Shown: in pieces, positions 9,738 through 24,741 of the stretch
Layout of the letters: each line of letters begins with the position of its first letter
Position numbering within the stretch: the stretch's first letter is position 1
Origin: Parasponia andersonii
Taxonomy: Eukaryota > Streptophyta > Magnoliopsida > Rosales > Cannabaceae
Assembly: GCA_002914805.1 (NCBI GenBank)
Contig: JXTB01000186.1
Coordinates: 453,175 to 517,174 of the forward strand
Length of the DNA stretch: 64,000 nt
Reading direction: 5' to 3'
Program-made: the position numbers and the translations under genes
The notes under the pieces: generated by a model
The model's input: only the letters and a program-made list of their open reading frames with translations
What the model was told of the DNA's origin: nothing
Database searches by the model: none

Positions 9738-11431
9738 ATCTTCATGTTATCTTTAACAGCCTATTATATCTTCTTCATTAATATTCAATAATATTTCTTC
9801 GGCTATTACTTCAACTCGGTTATTACTTAGGCTATTCTTCATTTATAGTTTTATGGCAGTTTTCGGACACCATAAAACTTGGGGGGCAGTGGGATCAGAA
9901 TGTTATCTCCTACTAGGTTTCCTAAGGGACTATGCAAACGTCCATTTAGAGGAGACAGGGTTTCAGATTCAGATCGTCGAAGTGTCTAAATTTCAGATCA
10001 TCGACGTATCTGAATCTCCTTAAAATCCTAAGATTTTCTCCTCGCTTCATGCCTCAGCATGTCGTATTACGCAATTTCCTTCCTCGAACAGAAAAGTAAT
10101 TAAGCAAAATGTTCGTTGTTCGAAGTGATATATTGCTATATTTTATTTTGACATAGAACTTTTGAAATACAGTTAGAGTTTGCATCACTCGTATTAACTG
10201 TTTTCTTAAGCGACCTAACCTATCCTAACATTTAAAACTTGTTTTAAGTTAGTCGGATTCAAATCGCTAAAAGCGTACTGATCAATCACATGTGATTGAC
10301 TACTTAGTTAAAATTACTGTTGCTCCTTTTCATTATTTTGCAGGAGCATATAAGGAAAAATGATATTTATTAAAAGAGTCGTCCATACATAAAAAGAAAA
10401 GAAGGGGGACAAAGCCCGCATTGTTCAAAAAAAAAAACACAAAATTCATGTGGAAGGGCTCGCGCCGCCATCCCCAGCCTTGGTGGTATCCTCTTTCCAG
10501 CTCTGTACCAGTTCGACCACATCCTCGCCAAGGATGGAGAAGTCNATATAACCTAGCTCGCATTGGTGGACAAAAGATCGAGCATGCCTGGAATGCAGAA
10601 CAACTTCGTCGTTATTATCAATAAATCTTCATGTTATCTTTAACAGCCTATTATATCTTCTTCATTAATATTCAATAATATTTCTTCGGCTATTACTTCA
10701 ACTCGGTTATTACTTAGGCTATTCTTCATTTATAGTTTTATGGCAGTTTTCGGACACCATAAAACTTGGGGGGCAGTGGGATCAGAATGTTATCTCCTAC
10801 TAGGTTTCCTAAGGGACTATGCAAACGTCCATTTAGAGGAGACAGGGTTTCAGATTCAGATCGTCGAAGTGTCTAAATTTCAGATCATCGACGTATCTGA
10901 ATCTCCTTAAAATCCTAAGATTTTCTCCTCGCTTCATGCCTCAGCATGTCGTATTACGCAATTTCCTTCCTCGAACAGAAAAGTAATTAAGCAAAATGTT
11001 CGTTGTTCGAAGTGATATATTGCTATATTTTATTTTGACATAGAACTTTTGAAATACAGTTAGAGTTTGCATCACTCGTATTAACTGTTTTCTTAAGCGA
11101 CCTAACCTATCCTAACATTTAAAACTTGTTTTAAGTTAGTCGGATTCAAATCGCTAAAAGCGTACTGATCAATCACATGTGATTGACTACTTAGTTAAAA
11201 TTACTGTTGCTCCTTTTCATTATTTTGCAGGAGCATATAAGGAAAAATGATATTTATTAAAAGAGTCGTCCATACATAAAAAGAAAAGAAGGGGGACAAA
11301 GCCCGCATTGTTCAAAAAAAAAAACACAAAATTCATGTGGAAGGGCTCGCGCCGCCATCCCCAGCCTTGGTGGTATCCTCTTTCCAGCTCTGTACCAGTT
11401 CGACCACATCCTCGCCAAGGATGGAGAAGTC
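9659..11431. repeat. Exact 886-bp direct duplication joined by one N
   Basis: 9659-10544 is repeated at 10546-11431 with no difference that I found, and the only ambiguous base of the window (N at 10545) sits exactly between them. The unit begins inside the integrase 3' end and ends inside the antisense coiled-coil exon. Since the two LTRs of the same element have diverged by about 5%, an exact copy at this spot is most simply an uncollapsed contig overlap. The short frames with an X residue across the N are spurious. Confidence 0.85.
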
Positions 11432-11822
11432 GAAATCCGGATGCTCGCAGAAAATGTTGAAGATGATAGTTGACGAGGCGATATCACTAGCTTTATCTTC
11501 GAGTTCTTTGACCTCGGTCGCCTTGAACTCCTCGATAGCTTTGTGAACCACCTCGGTGGTCGCTTCTCTCATACGGTTCGGATACTCAGAAATGACCTTC
11601 TCAAGCTCTTTGACTTTCTTCTCGAGATTCTCCTTGGTGAATCTCTCCTTGGCCAGGTCCTCGAGCATCTGCTGCTTTTTTAAGTGGAAGGCCGTTCTCT
11701 CCTTCTCCCGAGTCTTTTCTGAGTTCTCGAATGCTTGTGTTATCTCATCAACTTTCTCAGCCTTCTCTAAGCATTCGAGAACCGGATCATGCATCAGGAC
11801 AGCAACAGCCACAGTCTAAAAA

Positions 11823-11857
<35 letters not shown>

Positions 11858-13348
11858 AATCCCTAATTGTTAACACCAAAAGAGTATACACGACGAGAAG
11901 ATAGAAAAGCTTAGATTGGCCAGCATCCTCATCGCAGATCCGAAAACGACTTTGGCAGAACGTCGCTTCATCCGCTCCCAACCTTCTTTAGATGTGAAGC
12001 GATCGATAAAGGCTGCACTCATACCAGCCTTCTCTGGTAATTGGTTGAGGAGTGCGAAGAGCTCATCACCTTTATCTGCTAAGGTCGGTTCTGAAGAAGT
12101 CGCAGCCTCGGTGGGGGGTTCAGGAGTGCTCGCTAGCTGAGATGGTTGTGGAGGGGGCGAGCTTGCTGGGAAGTCCTCGAATACAACTTTTCTCTTCTTT
12201 GAGCAGTCGACCTTCTCCTTTCCTTTTGATGGCGGGGTACTCTCGAGTGTCTTGGTTTTTGCCATGGACCCGAGAGTTGAAGGTGGTACTCGCAGGCTGC
12301 TACCAATGACCATCTCTGTACAGAACATGTTAGTGAGCGAGGAAATGTTATACAGGGTAATAAGAATGAACGTATAATTACATTCTTCTAGTGGAACTGG
12401 TTGAGGAGCTGGTGGTGACACTGTCTCTGGAGATGAAGGCTCTGAACGTGGAGGTGTGGCTGGTGCTTTTCGTTTTCTTATCCTTGAAGATGAGGCACCT
12501 AAATCCGTCCTTCTCCTGGCTTCTTCTTCGAGCTCGATGGCCTAGACGAGATAACCGGGGGGTCTGGGAACGCGGCACCCTTCGGAAGCAGACCGCAAGC
12601 GACCAGGTTATTCGAAGTACCTAGTACCTTCCAATTAAATTCTTCAATTGGAAGGTCGTTGATTTTATATATCTTGCGAGCTGTTCCCTGGAGAGTCCAG
12701 GTCGATCCCTATTATCTGCAATGACATTTGAATGCGATCAGTATAAGAATAAATATAGAAACTAGGCAATAAATTGGAAGACTACTTACTAGGATTCTGA
12801 AAGAAGCCGTTAGCTGCATAGTCAAAATGGAAAAATAGATTTTTCCATTTTCCCACGTTGTTGAGAACCCCGTAGATCATTTTTATTACCTGATTCGACC
12901 ATTTGCTCGCATAGAAGAAGCCGAGATCTGACAGATTTGATTTTACTCGGTAGAACCAAGCAAATTCTTCAGGTGAAGGGGTTTCTAAACCTAGTTTATG
13001 GTACAGTATATACAAACCTACCATATATATATAGGTATTAGGAGTCAATTGAAAAGGGACGACCCCATAGTAATCAATGATTGATTTTATATATGGATGG
13101 AGTAGGAGATGCACGCCATACTTGAGGAATGCCTCAGAAAAAGAAGCGAGTCCATGTGGGGGAGTGTGTGGTCGGTTAAATTCCATTGGTAGATGAAGGG
13201 GTATGGCGATCTTATAGCTGCTCACAATTTCGTTGAGTTTGTTTTGTTCGACGTGCAGCTCGTCCGAACATTGGTGCATGACCAGTTCCCTTCTACGTAT
13301 TGGTAGCCAGATGAAAATGCAGGGGCATCCCTTATATGTCTGGGCCAC
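11333..13348 (-). CDS. Antisense extra gene of the Tat element (Transposase_28-like plus coiled coil)
   Basis: Minus-strand exons lie between pol and the 3' LTR. The first (about 13348-12791, ending at a good donor CCTA|GTAAGT) encodes an N-terminal domain with LHLPMEFNRPH, LHPYIKSIIDYYGVVPFQLTPN and a WFYRVKSNLSDLGFFY stretch, which I recognise as the putative gypsy-type transposon domain (Transposase_28, PF04195). Later exons (about 12720-12375 and 12325-11930) encode a Pro/Ser-rich linker with a KRKRK-type basic patch and MAKTKTLES. The last (about 11811-11333) is a charged coiled coil (KKQQMLEDLAKERFTKENLE). Extra antisense ORFs of this kind are known in Tat retrotransposons; their function is unknown. 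The second exon shifts frame at least once, so the gene may be decayed. Exon borders are approximate. Confidence 0.55.
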
Positions 13349-14273
13349 TGATCCTGGGGGAGATCGCCTATTCGAGGACTACTCTATCTGGTCCCTGTTA
13401 TTTCTATCTCAGGTTCCGGCTCGAGATAATCTTCGAGATTAATGGAGCTAACACTCGAGTTAGATTCTCCAGAAAAAGCATTTCCTTCCCTAAATTCCTC
13501 ACTACTATACATCTGAAAAGAAATATGCAGGGATTCAAACATCGAGGATTTTCACTATGCTAGCACTTTGGGTATTCATCCTAAGACTGTACTAAGCAAG
13601 CAAGCTCATTCCTAAATGGTCTACGGATTCGTAAAAATGTTCGAGCAGTTCATCAGTAAATGTTCGAGCAGTTCGTTGGGAATAAAATAGGGTATCAGAC
13701 CCTAGAAATTCTTTTCACAGAAGAGATAAGAGAAGAAATGAACTGACTTTTCTTCAGAAGCGGAGGATTTGAGATGATTTGAACTTCGTCGGAGAAGAAG
13801 CTGTGATTTGTGCGAGCTGAAAGATGAAACAGCGCCCTAGGGTTCTCTGGAGTTTCGATATTCTCTGAGATGGAAACAGTAAAATGAAACAAGAATAGGC
13901 TGATTTTTGATATTTATATTCCAGGTACCGTTAAATCACAGCTGTAGATCAGAGAGTTTAATTTTTAAATCCGAAGGCCGAAGATTACGCGGGATTTGAT
14001 TCTTTCCGAAAAATCAGAATTGTTTAAAATTTGAAAAGATTTGGTTTTAAAAGAGAGACGGTTGATATCATTAGACTTCCTCGAATTCTGCTCCTTCTCA
14101 GAAAAGGCTACACGTGTTCCGTTCCGTTAGGAAAAAAATACGCGTGATCTTGAGAGATGGAATTTGAAATCTAGCGGCTCTTCAACTCTTCAGACTTCAA
14201 GTTTAGGTCATAACATCACATTTTTAAGGTCGCATGGTAATTGGAAGCTCCATTTCGTCCTAAAGAACTAATG

Positions 14274-14288
14274 GAGCTGGGGGGCAAT
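14274..14288 (+). other. Polypurine tract before 3' LTR
   Basis: GGAGCTGGGGGGCAAT lies directly before the TG of the 3' LTR, the expected position of the plus-strand primer. A similar ACTTGGGGGGCAGTGGG occurs at about 9878-9894 (and in its duplicate), possibly an internal polypurine tract or the trace of an older LTR border. Confidence 0.75.
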
Positions 14289-14931
14289 TGTTGTGCGGTC
14301 TAAAATCCTAAGGTCGCATAAGGGTTAAGTTCGACCTCCTCCGTGTTGGATATGTGCGACCTCTTCCGCTTAGGTTATATGCGACCTTCTCTGTGTAATC
14401 TCTTTTGCATAAGTATATGCGACCTTCACTGTATAGGTGGTGGGCGACTTCTTCCGAAAGAAAAGGGAAACAAGTATATGCTATGACAAATAGGAAACCT
14501 ACAGGGAAAGGGAAACATAAGTCTCATATTTATGATCAACCAGTTACCCGTTTTGAGTGGTTATCCAATTATATTGTTACTTAAATTTATGATTACCCGA
14601 TTGTATAGTTACCCATTTACACAATTAGGATCATAGGGACATAGGGTTACCTTTACCTATATAAAGGGGACTCAATGTTCTGAAGAGGGATCAAGTTTTG
14701 AGTATTCCAATTGCTTTTCAGTTTTTCAATTTCTAGACGAGACATTGTAACCTTGAGTGCTTGTAATTCTCCATAAAATAGCGAAGAAACAGTGGACGTA
14801 GGCTCATCTTTTTTGGGGCTGAACTACTAGAAAATCCTCTCTCTTTATTTGCTTTGATTATTAACTCAATTCGCACAAGGCACATCTCTTAATTTTTTCT
14901 AAATTTATTGTTGATAAAACCTCCATCAACA
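14289..14931 (+). repeat. 3' LTR
   Basis: Same start and end motifs as the 5' LTR, TATATAAA at 14658-14665, and ends CATCAACA next to AATAT at 14932-14936. Scattered point differences from the 5' LTR and a one-base length difference show independent decay. Confidence 0.9.
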
Positions 14932-15295
14932 AATATGATCCTACTTGTGGTGGAATTGAACCAATCCACTCGCGGAGTTTTCTTGCAAAGCAAGTAGGAA
15001 GATATGCACTTTATGTTTTCAACCAAAGAGAGGTTAGAATTGCAATTTGTTTGCCCCTCCTACTAGAAAATATCATTACTCTGTATTTCTTTCTTCTGAC
15101 TAAATTTCTTAGGGAATGAATCTCGCTGGTAGAAAAATTGTTCGAGCAAGTAAGCTGCAGGCTGTAAATGGTTTCATATACAATTTGACAACCAAAGCCT
15201 CGGACAAGTGTTTTTATGAAGCGAAGGTTTTCGTTCCACCAAGCTTCGAAGTGAAGCACGTCAAAGTTTATTTCGTTAGACTTGCTGTGCACTAA

Positions 15296-16730
15296 TAATG
15301 CTCTTTATGGTAGAGTCAGGAATTAGTACCATTGGACTATTCACTCTCAGAATCCACTCCATTACCACTTAAGAGCCACCACTTATAATCCAAGTTTATG
15401 TTTATATTTGGTAAAATTAAGAACACATTTTGATTATTTGTTTCTGGAATTTCATGATTTATTTAGATGGTCCATACGCTTCAAATATTGAGTGTTTGTT
15501 TTTGATGCAATATTATCGACTAAGAATGCTTTTGTTTACGTAGAGTCCTCTATTTCTTATACGAAAATGTCGTTTTTATTGCCATATTGAAATTATTGAG
15601 AAACGATGTTCTACGAGAATTTTTTCTAATTTACGTTGATTTTGTTGCCAAACTTTAAACACAAGAGTCATTCATTATCAGGGATACTCGATTTTCACAC
15701 TAAAATTTGTACCAAATGATGTGCATATTTTTCCACTATACTTTATTTCAAGTAGAAATGCACACCATTTACAATTGTGTTGAAAAATATGCCACATATA
15801 AAGCACAAGATCATGGCAAAACCAAACACGAATTGCCAGTCAGTCAGACACAAGTTACTTCGAGGGAAGAAACTTGTTCAGTGGGATAATTGGTCATCTT
15901 TGAGACTAACTTGTCTACATCAAAATCTTTTTTCACATTCAATTCGACTTTCAATGCACCGTGTCGCATAGACTTCAAAATGCACAATAAGGAGGGAGTA
16001 GAGTGAGAAAATGAGAGATTACACTAAAGAAATTGACATAAAATCAAGTGTCCATAAGAGACACTCGCTCTAATTCTCAATCTAAATTTCCCCAAAACAT
16101 TTGGCACATCGGTAATTATCTGGCAAAACAAGAATTGTTTGGAGAAGAGTCAATTGACAAGGGGGAAAAACTAGTGTTGGCTGGTTAGGACAACTTATCT
16201 TTAAGGATAAAGGGGGGCATTAACCGGTTTTATTGGTTGACGGAAACAAAATTGTTAGGTTATGTATCCAAACAAAATCAAAGATGTTGCAATACCATAA
16301 ACACTTCAATAACTGCTCCACTGACTGGCACAAAAGGATTTGACTACAGATCATCCAAGTTTTAAGACAAACGTGTGTAGGAAATATTAAGGACTTGCTT
16401 GGTAACAATTTTTTTTTTAATTCTATTTTTTTCCCCCAAATGTTAAACAGATGACGAAGATTTCCGAAACAACATTTTAAGGACATTTTCACCATTCAAT
16501 TGACTTTCAAAACAAAAAAACATAAATGTTGTGAAACAAGTCCTAAGCTATCCAGGATTTCAGCAACTGATAACTAGACGCATTTGCATTACCTGAATAC
16601 ACAATCATAACATTAACATAACATAGTACAAGCTTAAGTTCACAAATAAGTGAATACAAAGAGAATTGAGCCATTAATTGCTACTTATTATTGCCGCCTC
16701 GAATTCAATGAGCAGATCTGATCCTGTGGT
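15296..16730. other. Intergenic, no gene seen
   Basis: Up to about 15690 the sequence is the 3' flank of the cystatin-related gene and is shared with 36358-36740. From 15700 to 16550 I see no gene. 16550-16730 is the 3' UTR region of the DAP aminotransferase gene. Confidence 0.5.
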
Positions 16731-20437
<3,707 letters not shown>

Positions 20438-21514
20438 TTTCGAGTTTGGCCCGGAGAGAAGAAGAAAGTCTGCGCCGTGTAAACTTACAGAAGCGGCGGC
20501 GCTGCTTTCTTCTTACTTTTGATTAAGGAAACTGATGAACTGAGAAAGAGTGGGAACGAGAGGGAGAGAGAGAGAAATTAAGCTGACCAAGATGCCCCAC
20601 TTGATTCTTTTTATTTCTTATTTTTTTAACATTTTTCTTAGTATTTAAAAAAAAAAAAAAAAAAAAATTAATTTTTTTTTTTTTTTTTTTTTTTGAAAAT
20701 AGAAAGAAGAGAACTTGGGTGGGAGCAAAATGTTGTGTTTAGCCCTAAATAAAAAACACTACATGTCGTTTTGAACAAGTGAACGACAATTAATTTCAGA
20801 AAAACGATTGTCGTTTATTCAGCGTTATGTTCAGGTGGAAGATTAAAGATGAGTTCACTTTAGACGGACCAAAACGGTACCCTACCACGTTCTTTTTCGA
20901 ACCCTAAAATAAAAAACTACAATGGTTTAATGTTATAAACGATAATGAATTTCAAAAAAAAATATCGTCGTTTTCTTCATAAACGACAGCATTCCAATAA
21001 CTACAAACGGACAAGTTACTGCACGTAAACAGAACAGATTTTTTTTTTTTTTTTTTTTTGCTCAAGAAAAGTTAGAAAACGGACAGAACTTTTGATATAA
21101 ATAAATGTCGTTTGAAAGTCGAGGCCCCTGATTTCTGGGTGGAGGTTGAAATTCTGAACTTTCTTCCTCTCTTTTTTAATTTTTTTTGAGGGAAAAAATT
21201 CTTGAGCTTTCTACTTTCTCTGCACCCTTCGAAGCCCAATCAGGGTTAGGGATTTCTTGAACAGTAGAATCAATTTCTTTGCTCCAATTCATCCGAAAAA
21301 TTGATCATCGTTTCGGAATTCGAATCGAAAATCGGTAAGTATAGCGCTATGTTTTGAAATTTCCCAAGTTTTGTTTACACGATTTTTTTTTTATTTTTTT
21401 TTTTATTTTTGTGCACTGGTGAAAATGGCGATTTTGGGATACTTGGATATGAACTCTGGATTGTAGATACATATGTTGTTGTGTTTTTGAATTTGGGAAG
21501 TGTTATAGGGTGAA
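20438..21514. promoter_or_regulatory. Divergent promoter region with TGTCGTTT/AAACGACA cluster
   Basis: About 1.1 kb separates the start codons of two divergently transcribed genes. It contains a near-palindromic A-run/T-run (20647-20694), and between 20760 and 21120 four exact copies of the octamer TGTCGTTT or its complement (near 20764, 20813, 20982 and 21106) plus near matches (GAACGACA, ATCGTCGTTTT). Leader sequence of the plus-strand gene probably begins near 21180-21240. Regulatory function is inferred from position and repetition only. Confidence 0.45.
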
Positions 21515-23396
21515 ATGGATCTGGAGACGGAGAATAGAATAGCTGCTATTCTAATGAAAGAAGCAGCAGAATTGCGGCGTCAAGCTGAGAAAGATGGCGT
21601 CTCCGTTTATCTTCATCAACCTAAACCTAGGGTCCGCCCCAATTCTCGCTTTCTCACTGCCACTGTTCGTGGTGTACAGCAAGGTCTCTTCTTTTTTCTT
21701 TTTTACTTGCATTTATGTTAATGTATATACATAGATGTACATGCGAAGGTAGGTATACTGTATATCTACATTTTCTTGTTTCGAGATGGAAATTGTGGTA
21801 AAAACTGGTTTGAAGTTTTCTTGTTAGAAAACTTGAAGAATGGTTTAAATTTGGGGGGTTTTTTTCTTTTTTCTTTCCTTCCATGATCACAATCTCACAG
21901 TAGCAGTGAGCAAGTTGCAAGTTTTGGGTTTCTGAAAAACCCAATCTTTTTCATGTTCCCAACTGGGTTTATTCACTGGTTTTGCATTTGAAAATCGGAC
22001 CGAAAGAGCTTTTTTTCTTTTTTTTTTTTTTTAATCGGAGAACATAAATGGGATGCTGAGGTATTCATTATTTAATTCTTTGTTATTCTTTTGTCACTGG
22101 ATGCACTTAGGGGATGTTAATTGATCAATCGTAAAGGGAAAGGGTTGGGAGAGGAATGAAGGAATCAAAAATTATCCATTTCTAATTTAACTATGTGTAA
22201 GATTCCCCAAAATTTGTGCTGATTTGGGCAAGTAAACACATGAATGTATAGGAAAAGAAAACACTTCCCTAGTTTCCATTCCTTATACGCCATTACGGAT
22301 TTGGTAAAGATGACTTTAAAGAATTATGGAACTTCAGGAGGATCATTGATTAATGGAAAGGAGTTTTCAATATAAAACTTGTTGTTCTTTATAATGTGTC
22401 TACTCTTTTGGATTGTTATAGTAATTTGGCTATAACCAAATATGGGTCTTTCGACATCTATAGAATAAGTTGTCACAAAATCAGGCCACCCTTAATGTGT
22501 TTTAAGCGTTTCTATATACTGTTACCATGGCTGTGGTAATGTATTGTTGTTCACATTGTACACTAACTTTTTGGATACTGTACGGCTTTAATGTAATTGT
22601 TGTCCACACAATACTGTGAATGTTGCTGATCATTTGCAATGAGAATGATTCTCGTCGCTACGTGTTTAATTTTCCTGTTCCATTGTTTACAGCTAATCGA
22701 GCTGTGGAAATGAATGAGATGTGGCGAGTACGGCAAAAAGAGCTAGAATTGGATGATCGACTTAAAGGCAAGTCGAAGGATCAGAGAAGCAATGGTGGGA
22801 GCTACAGAAATAGCGACTCCCTAAAAAGCACAAGTAAAAAGCAAATTGTGGTGGGTGACAGGGCAAATGCTTCATGTTCCTCTAGCAAAAGTTGCCATTC
22901 GAGAAATGACGACGGTTTGAAAGATGAAGAACTTGAAGAGTTTTTGCACTCAAGGTATAAATCTAGCTTGTATTGCTCTCTCTCTGTCTGATGTGTTGGA
23001 ATTTAACAAATAAACAAATGGAAAGAAAAAATTATAGGGGTTTAACGTGAATGTTTTCTATATGGCAGAGCCAAGCGTGGACGAGGTGCTGTTGGATCAA
23101 GGATGGATGAAACAGGTCCCTACCTCTCCCGTTCCTCGGACTCCAAGGAGGAGCAATTGATAAGCTCAGACACAATAGAGCGCTGTGTCGTTTATGGTCC
23201 TGAGAAGCCTTCTTCTCTGAAGCCTCTGGAGTCTTCTGAGGAAGAGACCAATGATGATGGGAAAAGAAAGAAGCAAAAGAAGATTCATTCTAGGAGCTCG
23301 AAGAAGAACCACTCTGAGAAGCATAAATCTGGAAAGAAATCGAAGGATAAGAGAGAGAAGAGAAAGGAGCTGAAAAGAAGCAAACATAACCATTAG
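21515..23396 (+). CDS. Lysine-rich conserved plant protein, unknown function
   Basis: Three exons, 21515-21683, 22693-22954 and 23069-23396, join in frame to 252 residues. The first exon has MDLETENRIAAILMKEAAEL followed by a basic QPKPRVRPNSRFL segment; the second begins ANRAVEMNEMWRVRQKELE; and the last ends in a dense Lys/Arg/Ser tail (GKKSKDKREKRKELKRSKHN), which looks like a nuclear targeting or RNA-associated low-complexity region. I recognise no enzymatic domain. The conserved part is the N-terminal helix-rich ~80 residues. Its position between the DAP aminotransferase and DUF21 genes matches a gene of unknown function in the Arabidopsis block as I recall it. It is transcribed divergently from the aminotransferase. 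Confidence 0.8.
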
Positions 23397-24741
23397 CAGC
23401 CACCATGTATACCATACTACTTCACATTAGAAAATACTCATATCAACAAAATGTTGATTTGGGCGTTTATCCTACATTGTATAGTGTCACATTGGTAACA
23501 TTCCGCACTGGATAATCTCACTTCTCTTTATAGTCTCTTTTGTTCATTGTTGATCTTAAAAATTCAGCTTCTTGTAGAAGGATGGATCCAATCCTTGGGC
23601 ATCAGTAACTTTGTACGCAACCCCATCTTTGGATAGCGCGCATGAAATGCTAGAAGTTCATTTCAAATTATGCATTACTTTTCAGACAATAGAATCAGGA
23701 GAGTAGAGAGTTCATTAAGGGCATGTTGCGAATACAGTAAGACAAGGATGAGTTTGGATAGAATTAAATTAAATTTGGTGCATAAATATGAGAGATATTG
23801 AATAGGATTAAAATAATTTATTTCAAAAATAATACCTTTTAAGTGATAATTTTATTCCTTTAAGTTGAGAGTTTGAGATTGGGAAGGATTAAGAATTTGC
23901 TTAAAAGTAATAGAATATTTTAAAGTGGTAAAAAATGGTATTTTTTAAAATTAGTATTTTTCTAAATTTAATTTTTAAAGTGGTAAAATCAGGATGCTAT
24001 TTTTCCAAATATTCTTTTTAAAATTTGTATTTTTGTAAATAAATTTTTTAAAATACACTCTTTCAAATGTTAAAGTTTTCAAAATAATATTTTTCTAACT
24101 AAATTTTAAAAGTTGTAATTTTCTAAATCAATTAAAATTCATTTTTTTTTTGGACAAACAGGAGACTTCGTTTGCGGTTTATAGCCTTAGCCTGCCTTAG
24201 ATAAAAGTACCGAGATTATTATAGACAAAACGGAATATTCAATCGTTACCACAAGAGAAAAAATTCGGAAAATTCAACGAACAAGCGGAATATCAGTAAA
24301 CGGGTGACATTCCAATAAGTCCCAGACTAATGTAAACTAAATTTACCTCATTACCCATTCGAGGGACTTATCTCTATGGCTCTTTTCTTTGTTGGGAAAT
24401 GCCATAGCAAAGTAGCAAACTCGTTGACTTTATGCAATTACAATTTGGAAAGAAGGATAAGTAGAGCTCACTCAAAACAATCCAAAATACATATTGACCA
24501 TCGTTTCTTTCACCTTTAACAGTCTTACTATGGCTACATTACAGTGCTAGAGTACAAGAAATGCTATATAGTGTTTTTTCACATCCAAAACCCAAAAGGG
24601 CTATCAATTCAGTTCAAACTACGATTCTGGAATACTACTCGCTCGGTTCAAAGCCTAAACACAGATGAACAAAATAAATGCGACAATTTTTCGTGATTAT
24701 ATGTACCGCAATGCATTCAGATTTGAGGAGATAAGCCAATG
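23397..24741. other. Intergenic, AT-rich
   Basis: 3' UTRs of two convergent genes. The stretch 23750-24140 is very AT-rich with repeated ..TTTTTAAA.. phrases and may be a degraded MITE. No gene seen. Confidence 0.4.

Larger units (their letters stand above)
5842..14931 (+). mobile_element. Ty3/gypsy Tat-lineage LTR retrotransposon, non-autonomous
   Basis: Flanked by AATAT and bounded by two LTRs of about 642 bp (TGTTGTGCGG ... CATCAACA). Internal order: primer-binding site with a tRNA-Asn-like extension, an antisense chromovirus LTR, a chromovirus integrase piece, a Tat-type RNase H plus integrase frame, a long 3' region with antisense exons, a polypurine tract, 3' LTR. Gag, protease and reverse transcriptase are absent, so movement would have needed another element's enzymes. 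The LTRs differ at roughly 30-35 positions by eye (about 5%), so the insertion is not recent. An exact 886-bp duplication at 9659-11431 inflates the length. Confidence 0.9.
5479..15295 (+). pseudogene. Cystatin-related gene split by a retrotransposon
   Basis: Short exons are visible on the plus strand: one opening MSEVYPTCLL at 5479, one near 5650-5693 (KETNITTWLKQV, then a GT donor), an exon around 5790-5841 that is cut by the LTR element, its continuation 14937-15032, and a last exon 15113-15295. The last exon has QAVNG, matching the cystatin QxVxG loop, and FYEAKVFVPP, matching the usual second-loop strand but without the Trp. The preceding exon has QVGRYALYVFN, matching the plant cystatin LARFAV-like helix. 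I infer a cystatin/monellin-fold protein (phytocystatin-related, cysteine protease inhibitor fold). Removing the insert and one AATAT restores an open frame through the junction, so the element appears to have landed in an exon. The N-terminal exons are uncertain. A rearranged second copy lies at 34695-36740. Confidence 0.5.

Noticed and set aside
10333..10624. Frames containing an X residue
   Set aside because: They cross the N at 10545 and the artificial junction of the exact duplication.
20647..20694. A-run/T-run as a transcription terminator hairpin
   Set aside because: Simple homopolymers in a plant promoter region; slippage is a sufficient explanation.
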